A DNA stretch of 64,000 bases, from NCBI RefSeq assembly GCF_021018805.1, contig NC_086253.1, positions 9,178,735 to 9,242,734 of the forward strand. The letters run 5' to 3'. The stretch's first letter is position 1, and every line of letters begins with the position of its first letter. The notes under the pieces are model-generated. The model searched no databases. It was not told the origin of the DNA and saw nothing but the letters and a program-made list of their open reading frames with translations. The DNA is from Prinia subflava. Its lineage: Eukaryota; Chordata; Aves; Passeriformes; Cisticolidae. A program made the position numbers and the translations under genes. This document shows, one piece after another, positions 24,418 through 36,400 of the stretch.

Positions 24418-27400
24418 GTCCCCGCTCCCGGCGCCCCTTCGGCCCGCGGGGGTCCCCGACCGCCGCCCCCTTGCCCCGAGGGGAGAGAGCCCGCTCTCCC
24501 CTGCCCGGCCCCGGCTAACCCTGTCCCTTTGCCTCTCGTTGCAGTGGAAGAACAGGTGGCTGGTGCTGCGCAAGCCCTCCCCGGTGGCAGGTAAGAGGGG
24601 CCCGGCGGTGGGGAAGGGGCTCGGGGTGCGGGGCTTGCCCGGCTCCCCGGGGCCAGGGCCCGCAGGGCCCTCGGCGGGGCCGTCCCGGAGCGGCGCTGCC
24701 CGGGAGCCGCGTCCGGCCTCGGGGCGAGCTCCCGCACCCGCTAAAACAACGGGAAAAGTGACTTTCCAAGGCCCAGCCATTGCATTTGGTGCCCGTTCAA
24801 AATGCACTTTTTATATTTTCTTTATTTTATTTTTTTTCTTTTTTTGTGGGGGGCGGGTGGGACGGACTTATTTTTTCAGGGTGATTGCTGGCTGTAAAAA
24901 AAAAAAAGCTGACATTGTAAGCTTGGTAGTTATTTTTGATCAGTGTTTTGACAGAAAATATCACTTCAGTTTAAAAATAAAATGACATTTTGAATTAAGG
25001 AAGGGAAAAAAAAAAAAAAAGAGAGTTTCCACGCTTGTGAAGGGGAAATTGAAAACGTTACACGGAGCTGATGTTTTACTGCTGCAGAGGGAAAAGCAGG
25101 CTTCAGGTTTCCCCATCTGTGCCCAACAGGGAAAACATTTGGGTCCAAAAGTTTATCCTTTGAGAGCTAAATGTTGCCTGCACTTAGAAAACGTGAGTCT
25201 GCATTGCTGCAGAATGGATTATGGCAGCCTCTGGCTCTTGCTGGAAAGACTGAAGGCTTCTTAGTAATTCTTTGTTACTTGTAATTCGTTGTTACAGTAA
25301 TATTTTAGTGTTTTAAAAACCTGTGTCTCGTCTAAATCTGTGAAACCTCTCTGTGTGAAAGGGCATCTGTTGGTGGTAGAGCTGGTATACAGACCTGTGA
25401 GCATGGGCCTGTGTTTCTAACGTGAGTCAGCCAGCTTTGAAGGGGGTAGATGGTGGAGGCTGGCTGATAATATAGCTTAATCCTCAAAAGTACTATTTTT
25501 ATTCTAGCTGAATTATCCAGGTTTACTAAGAAAGTCCCTGGTGGTTTGCTTTTCTTGGTATGTAAACCATAGCCATTCTTCAGACACACAACTGTATTGT
25601 GAATGTTTAAATACCGTGGTTGCAGCTGTTTTTGCTAACAGGTGCACCAAGACAATTGGGGATCCATGCAAAGCTCTGCATTAGTTAGCAGACAGTTCAG
25701 TCTTTCAGTCATTTTTCATTTCTGTGGATAGAGATTTGGCCAGTCCCTTGCCCTTCTGAGAGCTGCAGGGCTCCTCAGTGGGGCTGGGAGCACCACCCCC
25801 AGTATTTATAAACTGGTGCATGGGGATATTTGTCTTTTGTAGTTTCTAGCTCAGCTTAAGGTGTGGATATTGCAGCTTTGATATTGACCATCAATTTCAT
25901 CTTCCTCTGAGTGCTGTGTGATAGGAAATGGACATAGGGGAAAGAAGGCTGCTTTTGTCATAAATGCAAAAGGCAGCAGAGGTCACTCCCCTTTTCTTTC
26001 GGGTTTGCTTGTGAAATGCTTGTTTTCCCCATGGGGCTGTGGCACTTGAACTGGTTTCTTCCATTGCATAGTTACTCTGTAATAAACACCTCTGGGAAGG
26101 GGTTAATGACAACTGGTAACACAAGCAAACACTAAAAAAAATAAATAAAAGAAGATGTGACACATAATGGTTTTTAGCAATGGCTGCTGTGTAGTGTTTA
26201 ACTGGGAAACCTGAGCTGACAGGAGCAATCTTGCAGTGCAGTCTGCTTGCCATTTAGTGGTTGGGTAATCTGTGAGCTACTGTAAGAATTTCATTTGTGG
26301 TTTAGTGTGTTCTAATGAAAATACAGACAACAATGGCCTCTCGGTCTTTAGAGTCTGTAATGTGAACAGCTATCCTAGCATAGCTCCTAATGCTCAGAAT
26401 GAATGAGTCAGTCCCTGCCAGACCCAGGAGAGGATCTGAAATGCCACTGGACTTTGAATAAAATAGTGAAGATTTATTACTGGCCTCCTTGTTTCTGAGC
26501 CTGCAGATTACCCTTGAAACACACCTTCAGTGTTTGCTTCCTGAAAACAAGGACGATAAACTACCTGGGGGTGGGCTGGGAAAAGAAATCGGGAGTTTTA
26601 CATTGACTTGATGGAGCTGATCCTGCAGTTGTCTAAAGCTCCTTTGTATTGCAGCAGAGTTCTGAGAAGTTTGCTATGGTTTGTGCTCTGCATCATCATC
26701 TCTGACAGTTTTGCTCCTTTTAGACTGTTTGCTCATGCTGGTGTACAAGGATAAATCTGAGCGAGCGAAAGGGCACAAGGAGAGGAGCAGCATGACCTTA
26801 GAAGACATCTGTGGCTTGGATCCTGGGCTCTGCTATGAGGGCCTGAATCACACGCTGGCAATCATCTGTCTCTCCCAAGTTGTGATGCTGGGATTTGAGA
26901 ACAAGGAAACCATGTACGCCTGGGATGTACGAATACGCTACAGTCTGGGGGAAGGTAACCTTTGTTTTCTCACACTGTTGGCTTGGGTTTTTTTTCCCCG
27001 CAGGGTAAAAAAAATGAAGAAAAGTAAAGCAAAAATGCAAATAAAATGGTACAGTTCAGGACAAGATTGCCACTCGTTTCAGAGTGCAGAAACTGTTCTC
27101 CCCCTTAGATGTTAAAGCAGGTATCCCTTACAATAGGTTTTGGCTGCAGTACCACCCAGTACTGATGGATGACTATGACAACTCTTAACTTGGGGTTTTG
27201 ATTTTGACACGGATGGTGTGTAGCTTTTAAACAAAGTGATCAAACTTCTGGTTCTGCAACTGACTCAGGGATTCTGGCAAAAGGACTCAGAGGGAGCCTG
27301 AATTAAGAGATGCAAAGTCCTGAGTAGAACTTTGCCAGTTCATGCCCAGTTTGCTGAGCTGCCTACTGGGTGTTGCACTGATAATTCCCATTGCTGCTAG

Positions 27401-30400
27401 TGTGCCATTTCAGAAAGAGACTTTTTGCAATAAGGAGTATCATCAGACATGTTCTTTCCAGCTAACTTCACCTTTCTCCATCCTCCTATTTTATTTCATT
27501 GGTTAGCAGCTCTAAGATGTACTGTGGTGAACAAAGAGTGATAATGTTGGTAATCCATAGTATCTCTTATGTTTGTTTAGTCATAACTAGGGAAGGAGGG
27601 TAGGTGTGAGGGGAGACACACATTAGCAATCTTTATCATTTGTTGCATATGCTCTGCCATCTGTTGGGTTTGTGGGCTCATTCCTTTGCAGTACATATGT
27701 AGAAAGATGGCCTGAGAATTTTAGAGTAAAAACATGTAGAACTATCAGAAGAGAGATGTGTTGATGTACCTCTCAGGGCTATCAAATACAAAGCCTGCAT
27801 GACAGGAGAGGTTAGAGGGGTTGCTGAACAATACAAGAATGAGTAGCTGGAGTGGTTGGTGCACTTGAATGGTACAGCTCTGTAGTCTTCCAGTGCTATT
27901 TTTTTATTTTTTTTTCAGGTTTGGGATCTATATATAGCATAGACATGTCCTAAAAGCTGAAGGAGTATCTGAATATGAGAGAGTAGGTCTGGTTTTTTAA
28001 GATCTTGCATTGATATAGTGCTGGAGTAATCTCAGTTTGTGTGTGAGGGTTATGGTAGGGATTGGAGGATGTGCAAAAGCAGTGAAGAGTTTTTTTTCAA
28101 GGAAAGCTGTGAATGAGATAGGAATAGAGCCTACTGGATTATGACATTGCAGCCATGGAGTAAAGGTGAAGTAGGAGAGACTGTGTGTGTGTAAGTGAAG
28201 AAATGCAGAAGTAAGAAAACAAGTGTAATTGGTTGAACTGGCAATACTTTGTATAAAGTTAATTGCAAAAAAGCTTAGGGGCAAGAGAATAAACCAAAGC
28301 ATTGACTTTTTTTTCAGAATTTTACCTTTCAGTGCATGTCTAATTTGGAGAACAAAGTCAAAGTGAGGGTAGTTTTAGTATACAGAAATGGGAAAGAGAA
28401 AAGATGAAGAGAGGATAGTGACTGGTGTTTTTTCTTAAAGTGTAGTAAGAGTGCCTTTGTGTGCCTCGAAAATAAGGTGGCTGGATGATAAAAATAGGCT
28501 AGGGAGAGATGACCTCAGAGTCTGGGAAGCGAAAAAAAAAGTGAAAGGAGCTGACACTGTTCTTGAATGAGGACCACAGAATGGAGGCGTTCGCACTGGA
28601 GTTCCCAGTGTTTTCTCTCAGTTTTTAGCAGATGAGGTTGATGTGATTCCTGGAATGTGCTTTGGCTCACAACTCATTTTGAGAAGTTAGTATACTGCAG
28701 GTCAGTGCATAGCTGTGAAAAGGAAAAGATGAGCTGAAGAAAGTGATGGATTTAAGTAGTACCATTTGTTTGGGGATATATTCAGCTCTGTGTCTTCACA
28801 ATTTTTTTTTTTTTTTTTTTTAGAGTAGGAAAAGTCTATGGCTGGGGAGAATTTAAAAAAAAATTCCAATTTACCAAGAAAGCAGTGTATGGAAAAATCT
28901 TCATTTTCAAATATGCTTTTCCTTTTCCTTTGGCTTTGTTCAGATTTGGGTATCCTGTATTTTGACAATGGTCTAGAATTTTGGGCTGGAGCTTTGTTAG
29001 CAGCAGCTGTTGTGACTTGCAACTGACTGTGTGAAGAGTGGGCTTCATTCCTCAGTTTTGGAGCAGAAAGAATCCTGATGCTGCTTCTCCCATGGTTTAA
29101 TTGCCAGCAAAATACCAGGCAGAGTTAACTGAGCAGAGGAGTGCAGATGACATTAAAGATTCCTTTCTGAGCATTATTGATCATGATGGTTTTGCTGTCT
29201 TTTTCATAGCTTACGTTTAAGCAGGTTGCGTAACAACTGCGTGCCCAAGAGGGGACATGGTGTGACTATTGATCTGCTCCCTAGCAGTGCTGCTGGTAGA
29301 GCTGTGGTTAGTTAGATCTATCTCTGTCTCCTTGCACATTTCACTGGAATGACTTTGTGGCTAATTCTGCTGGAGCCTTAGGGAACTTAGCAAATGCATG
29401 TCATAGATGAGGAGTTGGCTTACAGCTCGGATCGTGACTAAGAATATAGCAAGCAGTTAGATGAGAAGCAAGACTCAGACCCAGATGAAATTTGTGATGC
29501 TTGAGGAAGCATGGGCAAGAAATGGGGAAGAGTGGATGTAAGAACTGAGAGTACCTGGAGGTTACCCTGTAGATTTCATAGACAGGGAGCTGTTATTATG
29601 ATCTTTGATGCATAATCAAGAGCTAAATCTATGTGCTTCTCGATAAACACCACCAAAACCCCTCCTCCTGGAAATGAAAGAAACTAGAGCAGTAGTGGAG
29701 GTCAAAACAATTGTTTGAGAATTATATGCTTGCTCACTTAAATTGCTCCCTTTGAAACACTGAGATTTGAGCCCTTATAGTGATCCCAATAACTTATAAT
29801 TCAGAATGCAATAGCACTGGAAGAGAAAGTGGGAGACCAGCCTAGAACAACCACTTTAGGTAAGGATACTGCAATGTAGACAATACTGAAATTGGGATTT
29901 GAATTTGGATTTTGTAAACTTGAATGAGATAGGTGTTTCTTTTTCTTTCTCCACTCTTAAAATTTAGGGTGTGAAATATGAAAAATTACCTGACATCTAA
30001 AAGTGTTTGTTACTTATAAATCACTTAGTTTCCTAGTCATTTTAAATGTCTTGGCATCTACCATCACCAACTCATGAAAGAATCACAAAGGCTAAAAAAT
30101 GTAATTTTCCTCATTTTATTGCTAGGGAGGAAGTGAAGCAGTTTATTAAAGGTTGCAGATGAGTCAGTGAAAGACAGATTTGTTTAGTTCTTTGAGTCTT
30201 GGTTTTTGGGCTTCTTGAGCACCATTTTATATTTGTGTATGTATGTGGGAAAGGAGAGACAGGTTAGAGGAGGAGACAGAAAGCAACCCATGTAATGATG
30301 CAAGGATGGAAGAGGTAAGTGAAGTCTAGGCTGGATAACTGACTAATCTGAGATAGGGATTAGCCTGGAAGATTTCAGATAAATCAATGTAATGTTACAA

Positions 30401-33400
30401 CTTTAATAATTTGTAGCATTAGGCCAAGATATGATGGATTTTTTCCAATCCTAAATTGGCATAATAGGGAGCAATGGTTTTACAGCTATTTAAATATGGC
30501 TGATTGGGTTCCATGTAGATCTTTATGGCAGAGCCTCATGGTGTGGGCAGGGTTTGGTCCAACTGGTTTGGTACCACGTCTGAACAGAATGACTTACAGA
30601 ACACTTGTATATTCTGCAGTAATTTTTTTTTCTTGTTTGGTAGTTCATAGATTTCAAGTCTTTGTAGCCCCTGGCACAAAACTAGAGAGTGGGCCTGCTA
30701 CCCTGCACTTCTGCAATGACATCCTTGTCCTCGTGAAGGACCTTCCTCCCAGCGTCATGGGGCAGTGGAAGCTCTCAGATCTGCGGCGCTACGGAGCCGT
30801 CCCGAACGGATTCATCTTTGAGGGGGGTACCAGGTGCGGCTTCTGTAAGTACAAATGCAACCTCTCCTCTAAATGCTGCTCGGTGCCTGCTGCAGAAATG
30901 TAAATGCACTCTCATTCCAAGGGGAGATTGCAGAACCAGCTGTGCTGCTTTGTCAAACAGGCAGCCTCTGATCAGAGGGTCTGTTCTGAGTAGATTTCTG
31001 CAGCTTCAACCCTGGTGTTGAGGAGAAATGTCACTGTGGGCAGTCCTGGCTGAAAATTGGCCTGTGGCTCTGCAGAAGATGTTTAGTCAAAAGCTGCTAT
31101 TGAACACAGAGCAAAAATGAGGTAATGAAATTTTATGGCTTGTGTTATGCAAGAGATAAGGTAAAATGGCTTAGTGTTCAGATTATTAAATGATGATTAA
31201 TTATTTTATTGTTTGCTGAGGGGAAAGTGCTATGGAACTTTGAGGCTGCAGGCAGTATCAATGTTTTCATTGTATAAATGCTAATTTCTAAATCCCATTG
31301 AGGACTTTTTGCTCCTAAAAGTTAGAAAACTCTCTGGTCCCTTCCCTATTAGCAGCTTTGTAACTATGGGGTGGAGCCATGTGATTTATGAGGTACAAGT
31401 GAAATCAAAGAAACTGAAGCTAATTTCTGTAGTCTAGTAGCTAAAATACACCTTTATAAGGAGATAAATCTCTTGTTCCAATAGCCAATTTAGGACTTCT
31501 CACATTCTCACTTCAGATAAAATTTATGTAGAAGGTCTGAAAACGATAGTTAATTAATGCACAGGTATAATAACATATCATTAGGTTTATATAAATAAGG
31601 TTTTAATTTCATAAGCAGAGTTTGAAGCCATGCTGAATTGATGATCTGTGAGCACAGGTGGGTATGCAGATTGCCAGTTTGGATGTGAAGTTGTTTGATT
31701 TGCATACTTTCTTCAATAAACAGACTGAAAAATCAGAAGATTTCGGAGTTGATCCAAATCCAAATAGATTCTTCCAGGGACTTGCATACTTGCATAAATT
31801 CTGGTTGCTATACTTCTGTGGAGTGGAAACTCAAGTTCCTGACCTCTTTCTGACCTGACAGGAGGGTGTGGCCAGGTGGGGATTGCTCTCTTCTCCCGGG
31901 CAACAAGGGACATGAGAGGAAGTGGCTCTGCCAGAGGAGGTTTAGGTTGGGCTTTGAGAGGAATTTCTACACAGGAAGGGTTGTCAAGCATTGAAATGAG
32001 ATGCCCGGAGAGGTGGTGAAATCAGCATCCCTGGAAGTGTTTAAGAAATGACTGGACATGGCACTGAGTTGACATGGTGGTGTCCAGTCAAAGGCTGGAC
32101 TCAATTATATCAGGATCTTTTCCAACCTCAGTGACTCTGTGAAATGAGGAACTGTAGATGATGGAACCTGAATTATCCATGGCAGTTTTTCTTTTTTTTT
32201 CCCTCCCTTAAACTTACATTAGTTTTTGGTAAGAAACAGGAAGTCATCTGAAGCTCTCCTGTGTACATGCTTTTTAAATATGAAATTATTCTTTTTCTAA
32301 GGTTACAAGTGAACAGAATTGGAAAAGTGCTTTGGAAAGGGTCCCACTACCTTGTGGATCATTCTTAAGAAATGTGTGTGTTGATAGCTGAGACCTTTCA
32401 GTTGCCATGAAAGGATATTTTTGCCTTTCCCCTGCATGTGTGAATTGAAAGAGAAGAACAGCATAGTCAATTTGGTACAAAATAGCCTGCCACAGTTGGA
32501 AACTCTTTACAAGTTCAAGCTGATCTTGTTGAAGGACTTGTTGCCCTTAACTAAGCAGTCAAACATATCCGCAGGCATAACAACATTTAAATATGTGTTT
32601 AGTCTAAACACTTGATTTAATATTGCCACTATAAGAAAAGGCTTTTTGAAAATAGAACCTAAAGAAAAATAAATCTGATCATTCTTGACAGAAGTGTGTT
32701 GGTAAAGACAAAGACCATTTTTCTTCAGATATCTTTTACTTCAGTCCTCTGGAATTTTTGAGGAAACAAGTTGAAAAAAACTGGAAAAAAATGATATGTT
32801 ATTACAGAAGTTGTTTTAATTCGTAAACAAAAGCACTCTCCATTACCCTGTCATGTAAGTGTAATATAATATTATGCAGACTCTATTATTAATGTTACTT
32901 TCCTATGGGTTAAAGCATATCTTTGCTCACATTCATCCCGTGGAGTTCCGAATGCAGAGGATTAGTGAATTTAAGGTTTAAATATCACTGTAATAAATAC
33001 CTTATTAAAAGGAACAAATAATCTAGTGGTTCAATTGTCTCTCCTCTCCATAATAAATTACATGAAGCCCCAAACTGAAGCAGAGCTTTTTTGGGTATAT
33101 CTGTGGTAGAACTGAGGTCTAAAAGGATGTGAATTTGTTTTAGCTTTCTGTTTCTTGCTTCCTCACAAAAGTTTTTATAAATATAAAATACTTAATTATG
33201 TTCTGTTGCTTAGCACAGGTTTAATTCAAGTCCAAAGGCTTTGGTACTCAGTCCAGGAAATGGGAAACCATCTGAGATAATGCTGAGATTTCAAACATTA
33301 AATCTAGGTGCATTTTTCAAGATGTTTCACAGAAATTTATTCATAAATACGAAGAAGAGCATTTACATTTTGAACTCCTCTTGCTCTTAACATCACAATT

Positions 33401-36400
33401 GTACTTCTAGAGATTAAAAAAAAACGTTTTTCTGCTTCTGAAAGCTGCAAGTAGTTGTAATAAATCAGTTGAGACTCCATTTTCTTCATGCAGAAAAGCC
33501 AATTCTTTATTCACATTACTTATTTTATACAGTTTTCACAGACCTTGTGTGCAACACCTATTGGCTGGTAGTTTCCTTACTACTTCATTTACTGGTCAGA
33601 AGGTGATTTGTGTGTATGTGCTAAGATTGAGGTTATTTACATTTTTCCTTTGTGGGTTCTCATGGAGCAGAGCTGATATTTATGCAGGTGCATTTGTTTT
33701 TCTCCCCAAGAAGAGGTTTTTGTGTTAATGAACTCTTCATACCCAAGACTGTTTCTGCATGGGAACTTGGAAACTACTTTAGTTGCACTTAGAAGAAGTG
33801 ATAGTCTATCAATTAGCATAGCAAGGCCTGATTTCACAAGGCCTTTCTTTTATAACATCTTTTATCTGTCTGCAACATCAAGAAGTTATTTTCTGGGCCA
33901 AAATTTTGTTCTCCCTGTAGCTGAAGCTTAGTCACTCACCATTTGCAAAAAATCAGGTGTCGTGGCCTAGCAGTCATTTGAGAGGTTTACATGGAAGAAC
34001 AGGCTGGAAAAAAGGAGCCTGACGCTTTCCTAAATTCCCAGCTCAATTGGCATGCACCAGTTAAAATGACCAGTTGCCAGGAGAATCTTCACTTGGAGGT
34101 CAGAGTAAAAAAAAATCAAGTAGGGTAATAAAAAGGCACATTAACACCATGAGACTTCAGGCTCTCCAGTGTTCAAGTGCTTCAGGATTAGCTGCCAGAG
34201 CCTGATTTAAAGCTGCCTCATATTTTCTGACAGCATCTCCTTGAAGAAAGGAATTTGTAGGACCCTTAATGCCCTTTGAAAGAACAAATGCTAATTGCAG
34301 GGTAAGCAGGAGTAGTTCTGCGGTCATTTTGGTATTTTGATAAAATTTGATACTTCCTTCCTTTTTTCCTTTCTTGCTTCCCCTCCTGCATTTATTTGAA
34401 ATTTAGAAGTAGTAGGGGTGGGAATACTCTTTGCCATTTTCCCCAGGAAGAAGAGCAGTGTGAGATACCCTCTGAAGGGGGGTACTCGAGGCCAGGGCTG
34501 GGATGTACATGCTGATTTTCTTGGAATGAGCTGCTGTGCTTCCTACCTGTCCTGCAGCTGAAAGGCTCTAGTATTGTCTGGCACCTGGTAGGAGTAGTAA
34601 TTAATGGGAAAGGACTGACTCCTCCTCCCTGCTTTCACACACACTACAGAGGATGAAGTAATTTTTGGCTATTGTCTGTTTTGGAAGTGTGTTTGCCCAT
34701 GGGTTTGCTTTTTTAATACGATGAGTTAAAATGAGCATTGGCAAGATTAAGTAGGACTTGGAAGTTTTATGAAATTGGCAATTTGTCCTGAGTGTTTGAG
34801 GGACTGTACAGTGCTTTACTGCTGACTGCCACAGAGACCTGGCTGAGTGTCTCTGTCTTGTGCAAGTGGTTGGAGGCTGCTTTTCACCAAGGCTCACAGC
34901 CCATGGAGAGAGCTGAGTGAACAGTCTGGTGAACAGCTGCTTGGTGTTACAGTGATGCATACCACACATTCCTTGGCTTCTAAATGCCTGTGCCCCAAAC
35001 CTGCTCCAACACATGACTGAGATATGTAATTTCCAGGAGTGAATTTCTCAGTTTTCTCAAGAAAGTAGAAAAGAAATGTGTTGACTTGCTTTTATGTATG
35101 CTTTAGTGAAGCCCTACCTACTCATTCATCTCACTTGATGTTTTTTGCAAGGACCCTCAGACTTCTTTCTTCCCTTGCAATCTAGTTCTACCTACCAAAA
35201 CCAGAAAGAAAGTGTTTCCTGTGAAAGTCAGTCAGCAGTTAGGTGCTCATATGAATAACAGAATCTACAAAGAAATTATTGTATTTTTATATTGGATTTA
35301 TATCCACATTCATATCCACATGGACATACACTCTTTGCACTGGTTATATAAAGGTCATCACATTTGGTTTTGGGATTTCCAAATGGCTGATAGTTATTTG
35401 CAGAAAAAATCCTTTGAGTTAAGCAGCCAGCTCACACGCACACATTTACTTTCTTTGTTTCCATTAAAGTCAAAGGCTTATAGAGCCTCTTAGGAGTTTA
35501 AGTAACTCTTGAAAAAGGTTATAAAAGAACAAAGTGGTCCAGATGTACTCTTTATTAGAGAAATATTTGAGGAACCTTTTTGGGTTTTTTTGCCCTGAAT
35601 GGCAGCAGGGAGGTGTAGGGTTCTGGTGAATTATCAAGCCACATGGTACATAATTGTGCTTGAGACCTGAATGTCCTCTGCTATGTTGTGTTAATATCCT
35701 GCTTGCTTATGGTGCATGGAGTGCAAAGGTTGTGTTCCTGTAGACTTGCTGTTCAGGGAGGAGAAGTCAGCTCAAAGAAAAAGCTAAATTTGAAATAATT
35801 CCTGGATACATTGTACTCAGGATTTTTTTATACTAATACAATGTTCTCTGACTTTGGCATCTCCTGGGGAGGGGAAATGGGGCAAGACTACAAGTGAGTC
35901 ACCAGCAGAAACTTTCCTATCTGTCAGGCTGTGTGATTAGTGTTGTAGCCTCCTAGATGGCCTCTGATCCTGAAGCCAGGGTGTGTTCATGTTTCTTTGG
36001 CTGAAGAATTCTTGATAGGTGAGATCTGAAGAGATGCAAATGTGGTGGAGTGACACATCAAGTTATGAAGATGCCTCTAACAATGTTGTCTTGAAAAGAC
36101 TTAAGCAGAACTGGCAGAGACCTAGATGTGACATAAATTGAGAATGACAAAAGAGTGTGGACCAGTGTGTTTTTACTAGAAAGGTTTGTTTACAGCTTGC
36201 TGGTTATACCTAATTTATTTACATAGGTATTGTGGTTTGTGGTCCACTCTCTATTATCCTTTTTGTTTGAATCCCACAGCCCTTAGTCAAGATGTCAGAA
36301 GTGTATCTGTTGCTTAAGTGAAATGGGAGGATCCTGTTGGATATGACAGGTTATATGTTTGGAAAGTGATGGGGATGAAGTCATTCTGGTTCAAGATCAG

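Larger units (their letters stand above)
23885..24750. promoter_or_regulatory. DOK7: CpG island covering the DOK7 promoter, exons 1 and 2
   Basis: Base composition changes abruptly from AT-rich to very GC-rich at about 23885, with dense CG dinucleotides and runs such as GCCCGCCCGCCCGC, and returns to AT-rich after about 24750. It spans exons 1 and 2 of DOK7 and is the only CpG island visible in the window. It is interrupted by an A-rich tract around 24096-24140. Confidence 0.9.

Noticed and set aside
24352..24985. Several long GC-rich open frames on both strands around DOK7 exons 1 and 2
   Set aside because: CpG-island composition suppresses stop codons. Pro/Arg/Gly/Ala-rich translations are typical artefacts, and the real exons are the short segments 24364-24417 and 24545-24590.
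28802..28824. Cryptic splice acceptor formed by T21 followed by AG
   Set aside because: No open frame in the correct phase with a good donor follows, and exon 3 to exon 4 joining is well supported without it.
30496..30643. Possible alternative start reading in frame into DOK7 exon 4
   Set aside because: The canonical acceptor at 30641-30643 and the PH-PTB continuity fit better. There is no promoter-like sequence upstream.
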